From CAWBLP01 sp963789495 (GTDB lineage Bacteria; Pseudomonadota; Alphaproteobacteria; Acetobacterales; Acetobacteraceae): 64,000 nt of DNA. The translations under genes were made by a program, and so were the position numbers. The notes below the pieces were generated by a model, which worked only from the letters and a program-made list of their open reading frames with translations, was not told where the DNA came from and searched no databases. Shown here piece after piece: positions 7,190-16,329 of this stretch; position 1 is the first letter of the stretch, and each line of letters starts with the position of its first letter. The stretch is taken from the NCBI GenBank assembly GCA_963789495.1, contig CAWBLP010000018.1:186001-250000 (forward strand), in the 5' to 3' direction.

Positions 7190-9471
7190 ACTACGTTTCC
7201 TCCGATCTGAAGGTTGTTGGCACGCGTCCGGTGCGTCCGGACGGTGTGGACAAGGTCACCGGCCGCGCCCAGTTCGGCGCGGATATGCGCATGGCCGGCA
7301 TGATCTGGGGCAAGGTGCTGCGCTCGCCGCACGCCCATGCCAAGATCCTGTCGATCGACACCAGCAAGGCCGAGGCGCTGCCCGGCGTGAAGGCCGTGGT
7401 CACCTCGAAGGACTTCCCGCACATCGCGTCGGAAGAAGCCTTCGTCGGTGAAGGCCCGATGAACTTCCGCGACCTGTCGCGCAACTGCCTGGCCTGGGAC
7501 AAGGCGCTGTACGAAGGCCACGCCGTGGCCGCGGTGGCCGCGACCACCCAGGCCATCGCCGACGCCGCCCTGGCGCTGATCGACGTGAAGTATGACGTGC
7601 TGCCGCATGTCATCGACGTCGAGGACGCGATGAAGGACGACGCGCCGGTGCTGCACGAGGACCTGTTCACCTCGGGCGTGACGCCGACGCCGAGCAAGCC
7701 GTCCAACATCGCCAAGGTGGTGACGTTCAAGAAGGGCGACTTCGAAGCCGGCATGAAAGAGGCCGAGGTGGTCGTCGAGGGCCGCTACACCACGCAGCCG
7801 GTGCATCAGGCCTATATCGAGCCGCATGCCTGCGTGTGCAGCTACAATGCCGACGGCCAGGTGCAGATCTTCAGCTCCAGCCAGGGCCATTTCATGGTCC
7901 GCGCCTATTGCGCCAAGCTGCTGGGCCTGGAACTGGCCAATGTCCGCGCGACCGCTCTGGAAATCGGCGGTGGGTTCGGCGGCAAGACGCTGGTGTATCT
8001 GGAGCCGGTGGCGATCGCGCTGTCGAAGAAGGCCGGCCGCCCGGTGAAGATGCAGATGACGCGGGAGGAAGTATTCCGCGCCTCCGGTCCGACCTCCGGC
8101 GCCACCATCGAGGTGAAGCTGGGCGCCAAGAAGGACGGCACCATCGTCGCCGCGCAGGAAATCCTGAAGTATCAGGCCGGCGGCTTCCCCGGCTCGCCGA
8201 TCGGACCCGGCTGCATGTGCGGCTTCGCCATGTATGACCTGCCGAATGTCGACGTGGTCGGCTACGACGTCGTGTCCAACCGCCCGAAGGTCGCCGCCTA
8301 TCGCGCCCCGGGTGCGCCGATCTCCTCCTTCGCGGTGGAAAGCGCGATGGACGACCTGGCGCGCAAGCTCGGCATGGACCCGATCACGTTACGTGAGAAG
8401 AACGGCGCCCGCAACGGCACCAAGACGCATTACGGGCCGACCCACCAGAACATCGGCTTCATGGCCACGCTGGAAGCCGCGAAGAACCACCCGCACTGGA
8501 AGGCGCCGCTGAAGCCTGGCCAGGGTCGCGGCATCGCCTGCGGCTTCTGGTTCAATATCGGCGGCGAGTCCTCCGCCGGCTGCCATATCGCGGAAGACGG
8601 CTCGGTGGTGGCGGTGTCCGGCAGCCCGGATATCGGCGGGTCCCGCGCCTCGATCGGCATGATGATCGCCGAGGTGCTGGGCGTGCCGGCCGAAACGGTG
8701 CGGACCATCATCCCCGATACCTCCGCGATCGGCTTCACCCATGTCACCGGCGGGTCGCGCGTGACCTTCGCCACCGGCATGGCGGCGACGCAGGCCGCGG
8801 AACGCACCGTGGAGGACCTGAAGCGGCGTGCCGCGCAGATCTGGGAAATCCCGGTCGATGCGGTGGAGTGGAAGGACGGCAAGGCGTATCCGGCGGGTTC
8901 CAATGCCGGCGCGTTCGAACCGCTCGACCTTGCCGCTCTGGCACTGAAGGCCGGCCGCACCGGCGGGCCGATCGGCACCGAGGTTTCCCTCAACGCCCAG
9001 GGCGCCGGCCCGGGCTTCGGCGTGCATATCTGCGACGTCGAAGTGGACCACGAGACCGGCGCGGTGAAGATCCTGCGCTACACGGCGATCCAGGACGTGG
9101 GTCGTGCCATCCACCCGAGCTATGTGGAAGGCCAGATCCAGGGCGGTGCCGTGCAGGGCATCGGCTGGGCGCTGAACGAGGAGTACATCTACGACGCCAA
9201 GGGGAAGATGGATAACGCCGGCTTCCTCGACTACCGCTGCCCGGTCGCCTCCGACCTGCCGATGATCGAGGCGGTGCTGGTGGAAGTGCCGAACCCGCGT
9301 CACCCGTTCGGTGCGCGTGGCGTCGGCGAAGTGCCGATCGTGCCGCCGATGGCCGCCGTGGCCAACGCGATCCGCAGCGCCACCGGGCTGCGTATGCCCG
9401 ACCTGCCGATGTCCCCGCCCCGCATGCGCGCGGCGCTGGACGCGGCCAAGCCGGCGCTGGCCGCGGAGTAG
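7186..9471 (+). CDS. Molybdenum hydroxylase, molybdopterin-binding large subunit (CoxL/XdhA-like)
   Basis: The 761-residue protein is full length for the family. Visible motifs are Gly-Gly-Gly-Phe-Gly-Gly-Lys-Thr near residue 261, Ala-Tyr-Arg-Ala-Pro-Gly-Ala near residue 371 and Gly-Ala-Arg-Gly-Val-Gly-Glu near residue 712, whose Glu is the expected catalytic base. The active-site loop AYRAPGA differs from AYxCSFR of true form I CO dehydrogenase and from AYRGAGR of form II, so CO is unlikely; an N-heterocycle, aldehyde or aromatic acyl-CoA substrate is more likely. The ATG at 7186 overlaps the small-subunit stop; the upstream in-frame extension is rejected. Confidence 0.93.
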   Translation: MNYVSSDLKVVGTRPVRPDGVDKVTGRAQFGADMRMAGMIWGKVLRSPHAHAKILSIDTSKAEALPGVKAVVTSKDFPHIASEEAFVGEGPMNFRDLSRNCLAWDKALYEGHAVAAVAATTQAIADAALALIDVKYDVLPHVIDVEDAMKDDAPVLHEDLFTSGVTPTPSKPSNIAKVVTFKKGDFEAGMKEAEVVVEGRYTTQPVHQAYIEPHACVCSYNADGQVQIFSSSQGHFMVRAYCAKLLGLELANVRATALEIGGGFGGKTLVYLEPVAIALSKKAGRPVKMQMTREEVFRASGPTSGATIEVKLGAKKDGTIVAAQEILKYQAGGFPGSPIGPGCMCGFAMYDLPNVDVVGYDVVSNRPKVAAYRAPGAPISSFAVESAMDDLARKLGMDPITLREKNGARNGTKTHYGPTHQNIGFMATLEAAKNHPHWKAPLKPGQGRGIACGFWFNIGGESSAGCHIAEDGSVVAVSGSPDIGGSRASIGMMIAEVLGVPAETVRTIIPDTSAIGFTHVTGGSRVTFATGMAATQAAERTVEDLKRRAAQIWEIPVDAVEWKDGKAYPAGSNAGAFEPLDLAALALKAGRTGGPIGTEVSLNAQGAGPGFGVHICDVEVDHETGAVKILRYTAIQDVGRAIHPSYVEGQIQGGAVQGIGWALNEEYIYDAKGKMDNAGFLDYRCPVASDLPMIEAVLVEVPNPRHPFGARGVGEVPIVPPMAAVANAIRSATGLRMPDLPMSPPRMRAALDAAKPALAAE

Positions 9472-9851
9472 TGCGGCTATCCGACGTCATGGCGGGCGAA
9501 AGCCCGCCACCCACGGCTTGCCGGGAGATTCTCGGGTCCGCGAACCACCGCGGCGCCCGGGGCCTTCCGCAACAAGTCATGCATGGCGGGCATTCACCCC
9601 CTGTGCGTGAAGATCGGGCAAAGCACGGCATGCGTACCGCGCATCTCCCCCGTCATGACCGGGCGTGACCCGGCCATCTGCCCAGGAAAGCGCCGGCAGC
9701 ATGGGCTGCGTGGCCCGATCGTCCCGATGTTGATGGACGGGTCAGGCCCGGCCATGACGCGAAGCGGATATGCCCACCCCGGTCATTTGACGCGCACGGG
9801 GAATTCGCCCGCCATGACGCGGGAATTCCCGTCATCCGGACAGCCGGTCTG
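9472..9851. repeat. Intergenic region with several REP-like palindromes
   Basis: A perfect hairpin TGGCGGGC-GAAA-GCCCGCCA (9490-9509) follows the large-subunit stop and could serve as a terminator. Further palindromic units of the same family occur around 9650-9675 (tcatgaccgggcgtgacccg) and 9733-9760. No coding capacity is supported. Confidence 0.7.
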
Positions 9852-10100
9852 ATGCCGAAGGTCGTCATCTCCGGCTCTGCCTGCCAGCGGTTTACCAACG
9901 GCAGAACGGAGCTGGAGGTCGCAGCCACCAACTTCCGCCGCCTGGTGCGGGAGCTGGACGAGCGGTTCCCCGGCCTGGGAACCCAGGTCGAGGAAGGCAT
10001 GGCGATCGCCATAGATGGCGAGATCTTCCAGGACGCCTACAGCGCCAGTTTCGGGCCGGACAGCGAAGTGGTGCTCATTCCCAAGATCGCCGGCGGATAG
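9852..10100 (+). CDS. MoaD/ThiS-like sulfur carrier protein
   Basis: This 82-residue protein has the ubiquitin-like ThiS/MoaD length and ends in Ile-Ala-Gly-Gly, the terminal Gly-Gly that is thiocarboxylated in sulfur carriers. It lies 380 bases downstream of the molybdenum hydroxylase genes on the same strand, so a role in molybdopterin maturation or sulfuration is plausible, but it may be a dedicated carrier for another pathway. No activating enzyme gene is adjacent. The ATG follows the repeat region with only a weak ribosome site. Confidence 0.8.
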   Translation: MPKVVISGSACQRFTNGRTELEVAATNFRRLVRELDERFPGLGTQVEEGMAIAIDGEIFQDAYSASFGPDSEVVLIPKIAGG

Positions 10101-10293
10101 CCCGCTCGGCCTGCGCAACGCGGCCGCCATGCCCGATCCGGCGCCGCGCCGCCCCTCTCCTTGGTTCCTGTCGTTGGCACACGGCCGCCCCTGGCTGACA
10201 GCATGACCGCCTGGGCGTCGTACCCGGCGGAAACGGTGTCGCTTGGGATGACGGTGCGGTGCGGACCCTGGCGTGGCCCGCACCGGATACCGC

Positions 10294-11709
10294 TCAGAAG
10301 ATCAGCCAGGCAAACCCGAGCAGGGTATTGTTGCCACTGGCGTTGGTGCCGAAGCCGTCATAGTTGCTGCCCCCGCCGTTGAACTCGGTATAGGCGGTGT
10401 ATTGCAGCCCGAGTTTCAGGTTTACCCAGGGGCCCATCCACAACTCGTCCTTGCCGAACGGCACCCAGTCGGCCTCGATGGTGAAGGCGTTGCTGTCCGG
10501 CTTGGAATTGGCGCTGCCAGTCAGATCGGACCCGCCATAGGCGGCCGAGGGGTACAGAACCGGGTTGGCCGGTCCCCACGTGCGCTGCCAGCCCAGCGTG
10601 ACGCCATAGGTGTCCCGATACCAGTAGGACACGCGAAGCCGGGCCTGGTTCAGGCTGGACTTGGCGCTAAATCCGGTGGCGTTGTCGGCGTTGAATGCGG
10701 CCGTGGTGCCGTTCAGGGTCTGGTCTTCATGGGTGAAGATGCCTTCGACCGTGACGACATTGGTGCCGTCTCCCATATACTGATAGCCGGCATCGAACGC
10801 GTAGTCCGTGTAGTGGTCCTGGCCCATCGATCCGTCGCTCTGGAACGGAATGCCATTGGGCGGATTGACATTGGCATGCATGAACAGGGCGCCGACATGC
10901 AGCGCCTGGGCGTTCCAGTCCCATTCATAGGCGGCGCGGAGATAGGGCGCCGGACTGGTGATCGCGCCCACGCCGTAATCGTTGCCGATGCGCGCGAGGG
11001 ACCACGGGCTGAACGTATTGTAAGCGCCGGCCTCCAGGTAAAGATGCTGATCGTACCAGGCATAGACCGTGTAGCCGATGCTGTTGGCGTTGAACCCGGA
11101 GGACAGCATCACGTCCGCGGTGGGTGCCGGCGCGATGGCCGAACCGATGAACGGGTAACCCCAGGCGAAGGTGGAGTTGTACGGATCCTGCACGGTCGGG
11201 TTGTTGTTCAGCGTGGCACCGACCTGCAGCGAATGGTCGCCCAGGAAGAACGTGGTCGTGTACGGACGCAGGTCGGCATTGTCGACCGCCGTGGTGTTGT
11301 CCACCGGAGAGTAGGTGAACTGCATGAAGCCGCCGGTGTGTTCCGACACGCCGCCGGCCAGAAACAGGCTGATCTGATCAATCGAAAAATTGTTATTTGC
11401 TGCGTAGTGATGCGGGATCTGGTCAGCGGGCAGGCCGGCGCGGGTATTGGTGAAGGACGACTGTACCATCAGCGACAACGGGATCTGGCTGGCCAGGCCT
11501 GAACCACCGGTCTGCGTATAGCCGCCGATCTTGAAGGCGCGGCCGAATGGCGTGAGCTGCGGTCCGAACGAACCGACATGGCACATTGCACAGGTTTGGC
11601 CGGTCTGCGCCGCGAGACCAGGCACCGCCTGTGCGCGCGGACTCAACAACATGACGAACGACAAAACCATCAGCGTGGGAAAGGCAAGTCGGCGTGTGGA
11701 CCTGAACAT
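10294..11709 (-). CDS. Outer-membrane cytochrome-porin fusion, Cyc2-like
   Basis: The 471-residue product has a signal peptide (cleavage likely after Ala28), a single heme-attachment motif Cys-Ala-Met-Cys-His at residues 40-44 in a Gln-Thr-Gly-Gln-Thr-Cys context, and then about 400 residues of alternating beta-strand pattern rich in Tyr, Asn, Gly and Thr, ending in Phe as outer-membrane barrels do. One N-terminal heme followed by a porin is the architecture of Cyc2-type iron oxidases, and the motif context resembles theirs. The gene lies 133 bases downstream of a periplasmic cytochrome c on the same strand. Electron transfer across the outer membrane is inferred; a non-electrogenic porin with a structural heme is possible. 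Confidence 0.75.
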   Translation of the reverse strand: MFRSTRRLAFPTLMVLSFVMLLSPRAQAVPGLAAQTGQTCAMCHVGSFGPQLTPFGRAFKIGGYTQTGGSGLASQIPLSLMVQSSFTNTRAGLPADQIPHHYAANNNFSIDQISLFLAGGVSEHTGGFMQFTYSPVDNTTAVDNADLRPYTTTFFLGDHSLQVGATLNNNPTVQDPYNSTFAWGYPFIGSAIAPAPTADVMLSSGFNANSIGYTVYAWYDQHLYLEAGAYNTFSPWSLARIGNDYGVGAITSPAPYLRAAYEWDWNAQALHVGALFMHANVNPPNGIPFQSDGSMGQDHYTDYAFDAGYQYMGDGTNVVTVEGIFTHEDQTLNGTTAAFNADNATGFSAKSSLNQARLRVSYWYRDTYGVTLGWQRTWGPANPVLYPSAAYGGSDLTGSANSKPDSNAFTIEADWVPFGKDELWMGPWVNLKLGLQYTAYTEFNGGGSNYDGFGTNASGNNTLLGFAWLIF

Positions 11710-11842
11710 GGCAGCTCTTCCCTATCAACATCGGAGAAACTGTTCGCCGTTCCGTCGGATGTCGTTGATCTGGGTCAAGCATGGACGCCGAATGACCCAT
11801 CAGGACATGAATTGACTTAGTTATATTTTGATTTCAGCGATA

Positions 11843-12244
11843 TTATTTGAGTGTTGCCAAGTAAGCGATCACATCGGCCCGTTGCTGGGGATCCTTGAGT
11901 CCGGCGAAGCTCATCTTGGTTCCCTTCACCATGCCGCGCGGGTTGGCCAGCCACGGATCGAGTGTTGCCGCATTCCACGTCACGTTCAGCGCCTTGAGTG
12001 CGGGCGAGAAATGGAATGATGGCGCGGTCGCACTCTTGCGTCCCACGACACCGAACAGCGATGGGCCGATCATATTGCGATCTGGCAACGGGGAGTGGCA
12101 GATCATGCAGCGCGTCCGGAATATCCGCCGCCCGGCCGTCGGATTGCCCGCGGCTGCAGCCGGAGACGCCATCAGCGGCGACATCACGCCGGCCGCCATG
12201 GCGAGCAGCCATGCCAGAGACGCGATGGAAGACTTGAGTTGCAT
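11843..12244 (-). CDS. Periplasmic class I c-type cytochrome
   Basis: The 133-residue precursor has a signal peptide (about residues 1-32), a heme motif Cys-Met-Ile-Cys-His at 46-50, Gly-Pro-Ser-Leu-Phe-Gly-Val-Val-Gly-Arg near 60-69, and a downstream Gly-Thr-Lys-Met-Ser-Phe that supplies the axial Met. This is the cytochrome c2/c550 pattern. The start at 12244 is preferred over 12349 because AGGAG precedes it and the signal peptide then begins properly. It precedes the cytochrome-porin gene, so it is the likely electron partner of that outer-membrane protein. Confidence 0.88.
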   Translation of the reverse strand: MQLKSSIASLAWLLAMAAGVMSPLMASPAAAAGNPTAGRRIFRTRCMICHSPLPDRNMIGPSLFGVVGRKSATAPSFHFSPALKALNVTWNAATLDPWLANPRGMVKGTKMSFAGLKDPQQRADVIAYLATLK

Positions 12245-13312
12245 GCAGAGAACTCCTGTGCGGCCCGCAAATCTCGGGGAGCGGTGGAAAGCCTGGTAAC
12301 CGGATCCGGGCGAATGCCCGGTCTCATCGGCTGCAACCGATCCATTCATGCCACCGAATCACGTGATGCTGCCTGGGCAGACGCCCCGGCCATCGCGCCA
12401 TGCGCGCAGAGCCACGGGTCTGCCCGAGCCTGGATCGCGTCGCTCATCGCGGTGTGTACCGGGATTCTCTGTGTGCGGTTGGACCCGACCCACTGGGATG
12501 CTGGCCCGGTTCCCGACCTGTCAGGCACAGACCGGCCTGCAGCCGGTACAGACACAGAGGTTACCGGCGGACGGAAGACTGTCTCACGCACCGGTCGGAC
12601 CCTGGACACGCTCGATGCCTACCGGACCCGCTCCCCTGCGGCTCCCGCACCGGGGATCAGGCGCAGGCACGGGACTGCGGTTCGGCCGGCAGCACGTGCG
12701 GACTCAAGCGGCGGTGGATGATTTGTCGTGCGCGGCACTGGGAGACGCCGGAACCCGCGGAACCGGACCGCCACGGCGGCGGCAGCGGCGGATGCCGAAC
12801 GCGAAGCACCCGGTCTGGACAACATCGGCTTCATCCACTGCCTCCAGGCTGACAACGGTGCCAGTCGCGGACAGTTCCATACCATCACAGATTGTCGAGC
12901 ACCAGTCCTCTGTACCTATACAGAGCGCCAGCGTAAATTGTTTTAGCACAATTTCCTCGTCGAAAGAAGTCTCAATCACTGCTCCATGTTCCGGAAAGCT
13001 GAACGAGTGCTGCACAGGAATGACCACACGGGCACAAGGATGCGATGGTGTGATCCGATTAATGAAATTATTGTCATCAATACTTGCTGAGAGCTCTGTC
13101 AGTAAGCCTCCGGTCCCGCCCACCCGGATCCGCAGCATCATCGCCGGACGATAGCGCCCTTGGCCTGGCCGAACGGGACCATCATGGCCGAACCCAGGCT
13201 CGCCGGGTCGTGCGACGCACGGCGCCGCGATGACGCAACCGCGACCGACCCGACACCGTTGCGGATGGTTGAAACCAGGGCGATCAGGCGACGCCCGGGC
13301 TGGAGACAGGCC
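12245..13312. other. Long gap with a low-GC segment
   Basis: Over 1 kb separates the cytochrome pair from a lipoprotein gene. The part from about 12900 to 13110 is clearly less GC-rich than its surroundings. One possible hypothetical gene is listed separately; otherwise only overlapping low-complexity frames are seen. The promoter of the cytochrome pair should lie near 12250-12400 on the reverse strand. Confidence 0.5.
12704..13141 (-). CDS. Possible hypothetical protein in low-GC segment
   Basis: A 145-codon frame on the reverse strand. Its first 95 residues have a balanced, protein-like composition (for example Val-Ile-Pro-Val-Gln-His-Ser-Phe-Ser-Phe-Pro), while the last 40 look like random high-GC translation. 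No family is recognised and the ribosome site is weak. It may be a decayed fragment of acquired DNA. Confidence 0.3.
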   Translation of the reverse strand: MMLRIRVGGTGGLLTELSASIDDNNFINRITPSHPCARVVIPVQHSFSFPEHGAVIETSFDEEIVLKQFTLALCIGTEDWCSTICDGMELSATGTVVSLEAVDEADVVQTGCFAFGIRRCRRRGGPVPRVPASPSAAHDKSSTAA

Positions 13313-13627
13313 ATGCCGATCCGACCGCTGCGGGCCACCATCAGTCTGTGCTTCGGGCTGGCCGTGGCCGGCTGCGTCTACGCGCCGCCACCCCCGCCGG
13401 TGTACGGCTACAACCCGTATGACCCCGGGCAGCGCGCGGTGGCGGGCGGGTTGATTGGCGCCGGCGCGGGGGCCGCGATCGGCGGTATCGCCGGCGGCGG
13501 CCGCGGGGCGGCATTGGGTGCCCTCGCAGGCGGCGCGGTCGGTGCCGCGGCCGGCGCGAGCAGCACGCCGGAACCGCCGCCGCCGCCCTATTATTATGCG
13601 CCGACGCCCTATTACGACGGCTACTGA
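13313..13627 (+). CDS. Glycine-zipper lipoprotein
   Basis: The 104-residue precursor has a lipobox Leu-Ala-Val-Ala-Gly-Cys ending at Cys21, a proline/tyrosine-rich linker, then a glycine-zipper segment (about 43-85) of repeated Gly-x-x-x-Gly and Ala-Gly pairs, and a Pro/Tyr-rich tail. Such small lipoproteins sit in the outer membrane; specific roles are mostly unknown. The upstream in-frame extension lacks a signal sequence and was rejected. Two similar lipoproteins occur near 57.5 kb. Confidence 0.8.
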   Translation: MPIRPLRATISLCFGLAVAGCVYAPPPPPVYGYNPYDPGQRAVAGGLIGAGAGAAIGGIAGGGRGAALGALAGGAVGAAAGASSTPEPPPPPYYYAPTPYYDGY

Positions 13628-13637
13628 CCGCCCTGCC

Positions 13638-14411
13638 CTACCCCAGCCGGCCGATCCGCCCGGCCGTGAGACCGCCATCGATCACCAGTTCCGACCCTGT
13701 CATGTGGCTGGATGCGTCGGAGGCCAGGAACAGCACGCCGTTGGCGATGTCCTGCGCCTGACCGGGCACGCCCAGCGGCACCGTCGCGGTGGCGATCAGA
13801 TGCGGATCGAGCGGCGCATTGGCGCCCGGCGGCAGCTTGGTCCAGATCGGCGTCTCGATGATACCGGGATGCACCGAGTTCACCCGGATGCCGTCCCGCG
13901 CCTGCGCACATTCCAGCGCCATGGATTTCGCGAACAGCCGCACCGCGCCCTTGGTCGCGCTGTAGCAGGCCAGGTTGGCGGAGCCGCGCAGACCGGCGAC
14001 CGAGGACATCATGATGATCGATCCGCCACCGGAGCGGCGCATCAGCGGGATGCCGTATTTCACCGTCAGGAACACGCCATCGACGTTGATCGCCATCTGG
14101 CGGCGCCAATCGGCCAGCGACATGTCGATGGCCGACCCCATGATGCCGATGCCGGCATTCGCCACCAGGATATGCAGCCCGCCGAATTTTTGCTCCGCCG
14201 TCGCGACGACCGCCGGCCAGCCGGCTTCGTCGGTGACGTCATGATGCAGATAGGCGGCGCCGATCTCCTCGGCCAGGCGCTGGCCCGCGGCATCGTCCAG
14301 GTCCGTGAGCACGAGCTTTGCGCCTTCCCGCGCCAGGGTGCGCGCGCAGGCGGCGCCGATGCCGGATGCCGCGCCGGTGACGATGCCGACCTTGCCGTCG
14401 AGCTGGGCCAT
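13638..14411 (-). CDS. SDR-family oxidoreductase
   Basis: A 257-residue classical SDR: Thr-Gly-Ala-Ala-Ser-Gly-Ile-Gly at 13-20, Ala-Asn-Ala-Gly near 88, Met-Met-Ser-Ser near 138 and the intact Tyr-Ser-Ala-Thr-Lys catalytic motif near 153, with Asp-Gly-Gly at the C-terminus. It should oxidise or reduce an alcohol/ketone with NAD(P). It is on the same strand as the luciferase-like monooxygenase 133 bases upstream, so the two may be co-transcribed. Substrate not predictable. Confidence 0.88.
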   Translation of the reverse strand: MAQLDGKVGIVTGAASGIGAACARTLAREGAKLVLTDLDDAAGQRLAEEIGAAYLHHDVTDEAGWPAVVATAEQKFGGLHILVANAGIGIMGSAIDMSLADWRRQMAINVDGVFLTVKYGIPLMRRSGGGSIIMMSSVAGLRGSANLACYSATKGAVRLFAKSMALECAQARDGIRVNSVHPGIIETPIWTKLPPGANAPLDPHLIATATVPLGVPGQAQDIANGVLFLASDASSHMTGSELVIDGGLTAGRIGRLG

Positions 14412-14543
14412 GGTTTCCTCCGGATGGTGGTGGTGATGGAGGGATCATCCAGCCGGACGGGGATTGTTCCAAGGGGCGGTGTGGCGTTTCCGAACGCCAG
14501 GAGCATCCGGCGCATACGGCAAGCGCTCGTCACCCCACGCCGC

Positions 14544-15575
14544 TCAGGGAGCCGTCGCGAAGTCCCGTTGCCTGATCTGTGGCGCGATCTCCCGCATGAA
14601 CAGCTTCAGCGCGCGGGCGGAAAACTCCGCCGGCATCGGACCGGTTCGGAAGCGGATGAACACGCCGCCGATGCCGGTCCTTTCCAGGCTCGTGAAATCC
14701 TCCAGCATGCTTTCCGGCGACCCGCACAGAACCGGCAATCCCGGCTGCGCATTGGCCTTGGCGACGGCCGCCTCGAACGCCGTGCTTTGTGCCGCGCGAT
14801 AGGTCTCCATCATCCGGAAATACGGCAGACCGACCTCGACGGCTTCCTTGTCGGTCGGCGCAAGGACGACGGTGCGGGCGACCCAGCACTGTGAGATGGC
14901 GTGATCGATCCTGTCGGCGCTGATGCCGGCTTCCTGCGCCGCCTTGCGATAGATCGCAATATTGCGTGCGGCCCCCGGGGCGGTCGCCGCCGCCATCAGC
15001 ACGGGGCGCCCCAGACGCCCCTGAGCCGCGAGGGAGGACTCCGACGCGACGCTGCGCAGGATTTGCGGATAGGGATTGGTATAGGGCCGAGGCCGCAGCA
15101 TCGGGATTTCGAAGTTCCAGTATTTGCCGGCGTTCACGACCTTCTCGTTGGTCCAGCATTGCAGCAGGATTTGTTCGATTTCCTCGAAGCGCTCCTGCGC
15201 GGTATCGGGGTCGATCTCGTATCCGCTGTATTCATGCGTGTTGACCAGGCTGCCGCGCCCGAGCCCGACGATCAGGCGACCCTTGGCCAGGTTGTCGATC
15301 AGCGAGATCTGCTCCGCCATGCGGAGCGGGTGGTAGAGCGATGTCTGCAGGACGGCGAAGCCGATCTTGATCCGGCTGGTCGCCATTGCCAGCGCGGCGG
15401 CGAAGGTCGTGGGATCGACGTACGCACAATTGCCGTCGAAATGGTGCTCGACGAGAAACACGGCGTCCATGCCCTGATCTTCCGCAAGCTGGGCTTCGCG
15501 GATCGCCTCGTCGATGACCTGCGCATCCGCTGACGGATTGCGGGATTCGTGAAACAGAAAAACACCGACTCTCAT
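14544..15575 (-). CDS. Luciferase-like flavin-dependent monooxygenase (LLM class)
   Basis: The 343-residue protein has the bacterial-luciferase-like TIM-barrel pattern: an N-terminal Val-Gly-Val-Phe-Leu-Phe-His strand, Leu-Val-Glu-His-His-Phe near residues 42-47, and Leu-Ile-Val-Gly-Leu-Gly-Arg-Gly-Ser near 100. Family members use reduced flavin and O2 to oxidise small organic substrates and need a flavin reductase partner; one candidate is encoded at 892-1395. Start 15575 has AGGAG 7 bases upstream; the longer frame is repeat-derived. Confidence 0.88.
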   Translation of the reverse strand: MRVGVFLFHESRNPSADAQVIDEAIREAQLAEDQGMDAVFLVEHHFDGNCAYVDPTTFAAALAMATSRIKIGFAVLQTSLYHPLRMAEQISLIDNLAKGRLIVGLGRGSLVNTHEYSGYEIDPDTAQERFEEIEQILLQCWTNEKVVNAGKYWNFEIPMLRPRPYTNPYPQILRSVASESSLAAQGRLGRPVLMAAATAPGAARNIAIYRKAAQEAGISADRIDHAISQCWVARTVVLAPTDKEAVEVGLPYFRMMETYRAAQSTAFEAAVAKANAQPGLPVLCGSPESMLEDFTSLERTGIGGVFIRFRTGPMPAEFSARALKLFMREIAPQIRQRDFATAP

Positions 15576-16329
15576 CCACTTCTCCTGCGGCCACTCATTT
15601 CCGACGGCGCTCGAGGCAATTATGGGGCCGGCATGCGTGGCTTTGCGGTGGGGCGGATAGGTCTCAGCGGTCGGTCGGTCAGGCGACGTTGGCGTGACCC
15701 CGCCATGATGGGTGCAGGCCCACCATTCATGGCTTGCTGTGGGGGACGCTTCGCTACAATCCGCTCCAGCGCTTGAAATTTTCCCCAGCCAGGCCTGGAA
15801 TGGCGGGCCGTCGCCCGCCATGACGAGGTGGGCAGGGTCGCAATCTGACCGACCAATTCTTAAGCAATTGGCCGCTGATCGGCTGCCGAAAGCGTCGGAC
15901 GCGGATGCATCAAAACCGGATATTCGGCCAAAGAACTTGGGCTGGCGGATGGACGTACGATTGGTTTCAGGCGATACTGGTGGGTAACGGCAGGCGGACA
16001 CCCACTCCATCACGACATCTTGCGCCCCGTTTCAGGCAATGCCGCTGCAGCGGCGGTTCGATCGTCGCAGCACAAATGGTCACATCACGCACCCACCGCC
16101 CAGAAACGCGGCAATTCGCCGCGCCGCGTTCTGCGGATTGACCCGCATCGAAGCGTGTCGTCCCCGTTCGGTTCCGGCGCTGAGAGTTTTGCGCTGCCGA
16201 TCGGTCGTCACAGTCTGCGATGGTCTGCAGCGAACCACTGCGGCAACGCCGTCGCGTTTCCTCGCCGCTCGCCAACCCCGACAAGGGCCGCTAGCGTGAT
16301 GCGTGAAGCCGATAAATGGGGGAAACGAC
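15576..16329. repeat. Intergenic region with REP-like palindromes
   Basis: A perfect 9-bp-stem palindrome ATGGCGGGC-cgtc-GCCCGCCAT lies at 15800-15821, with a degenerate relative around 15701-15735. The remaining 500 bases to the RraA-like gene hold no supported gene. The last 30 bases provide the ribosome site GGGGGAAA for that gene. Confidence 0.6.

Noticed and set aside
7186..9471. Calling the large molybdenum subunit a true CO dehydrogenase (CoxL)
   Set aside because: The active-site loop is AYRAPGA, not AYxCSFR, so CO oxidation is not supported.
12348..13154. 268-codon forward frame in the gap before the zipper lipoprotein
   Set aside because: Composition is random-like (Arg/Pro/Ser-rich) with no ribosome site or motifs.
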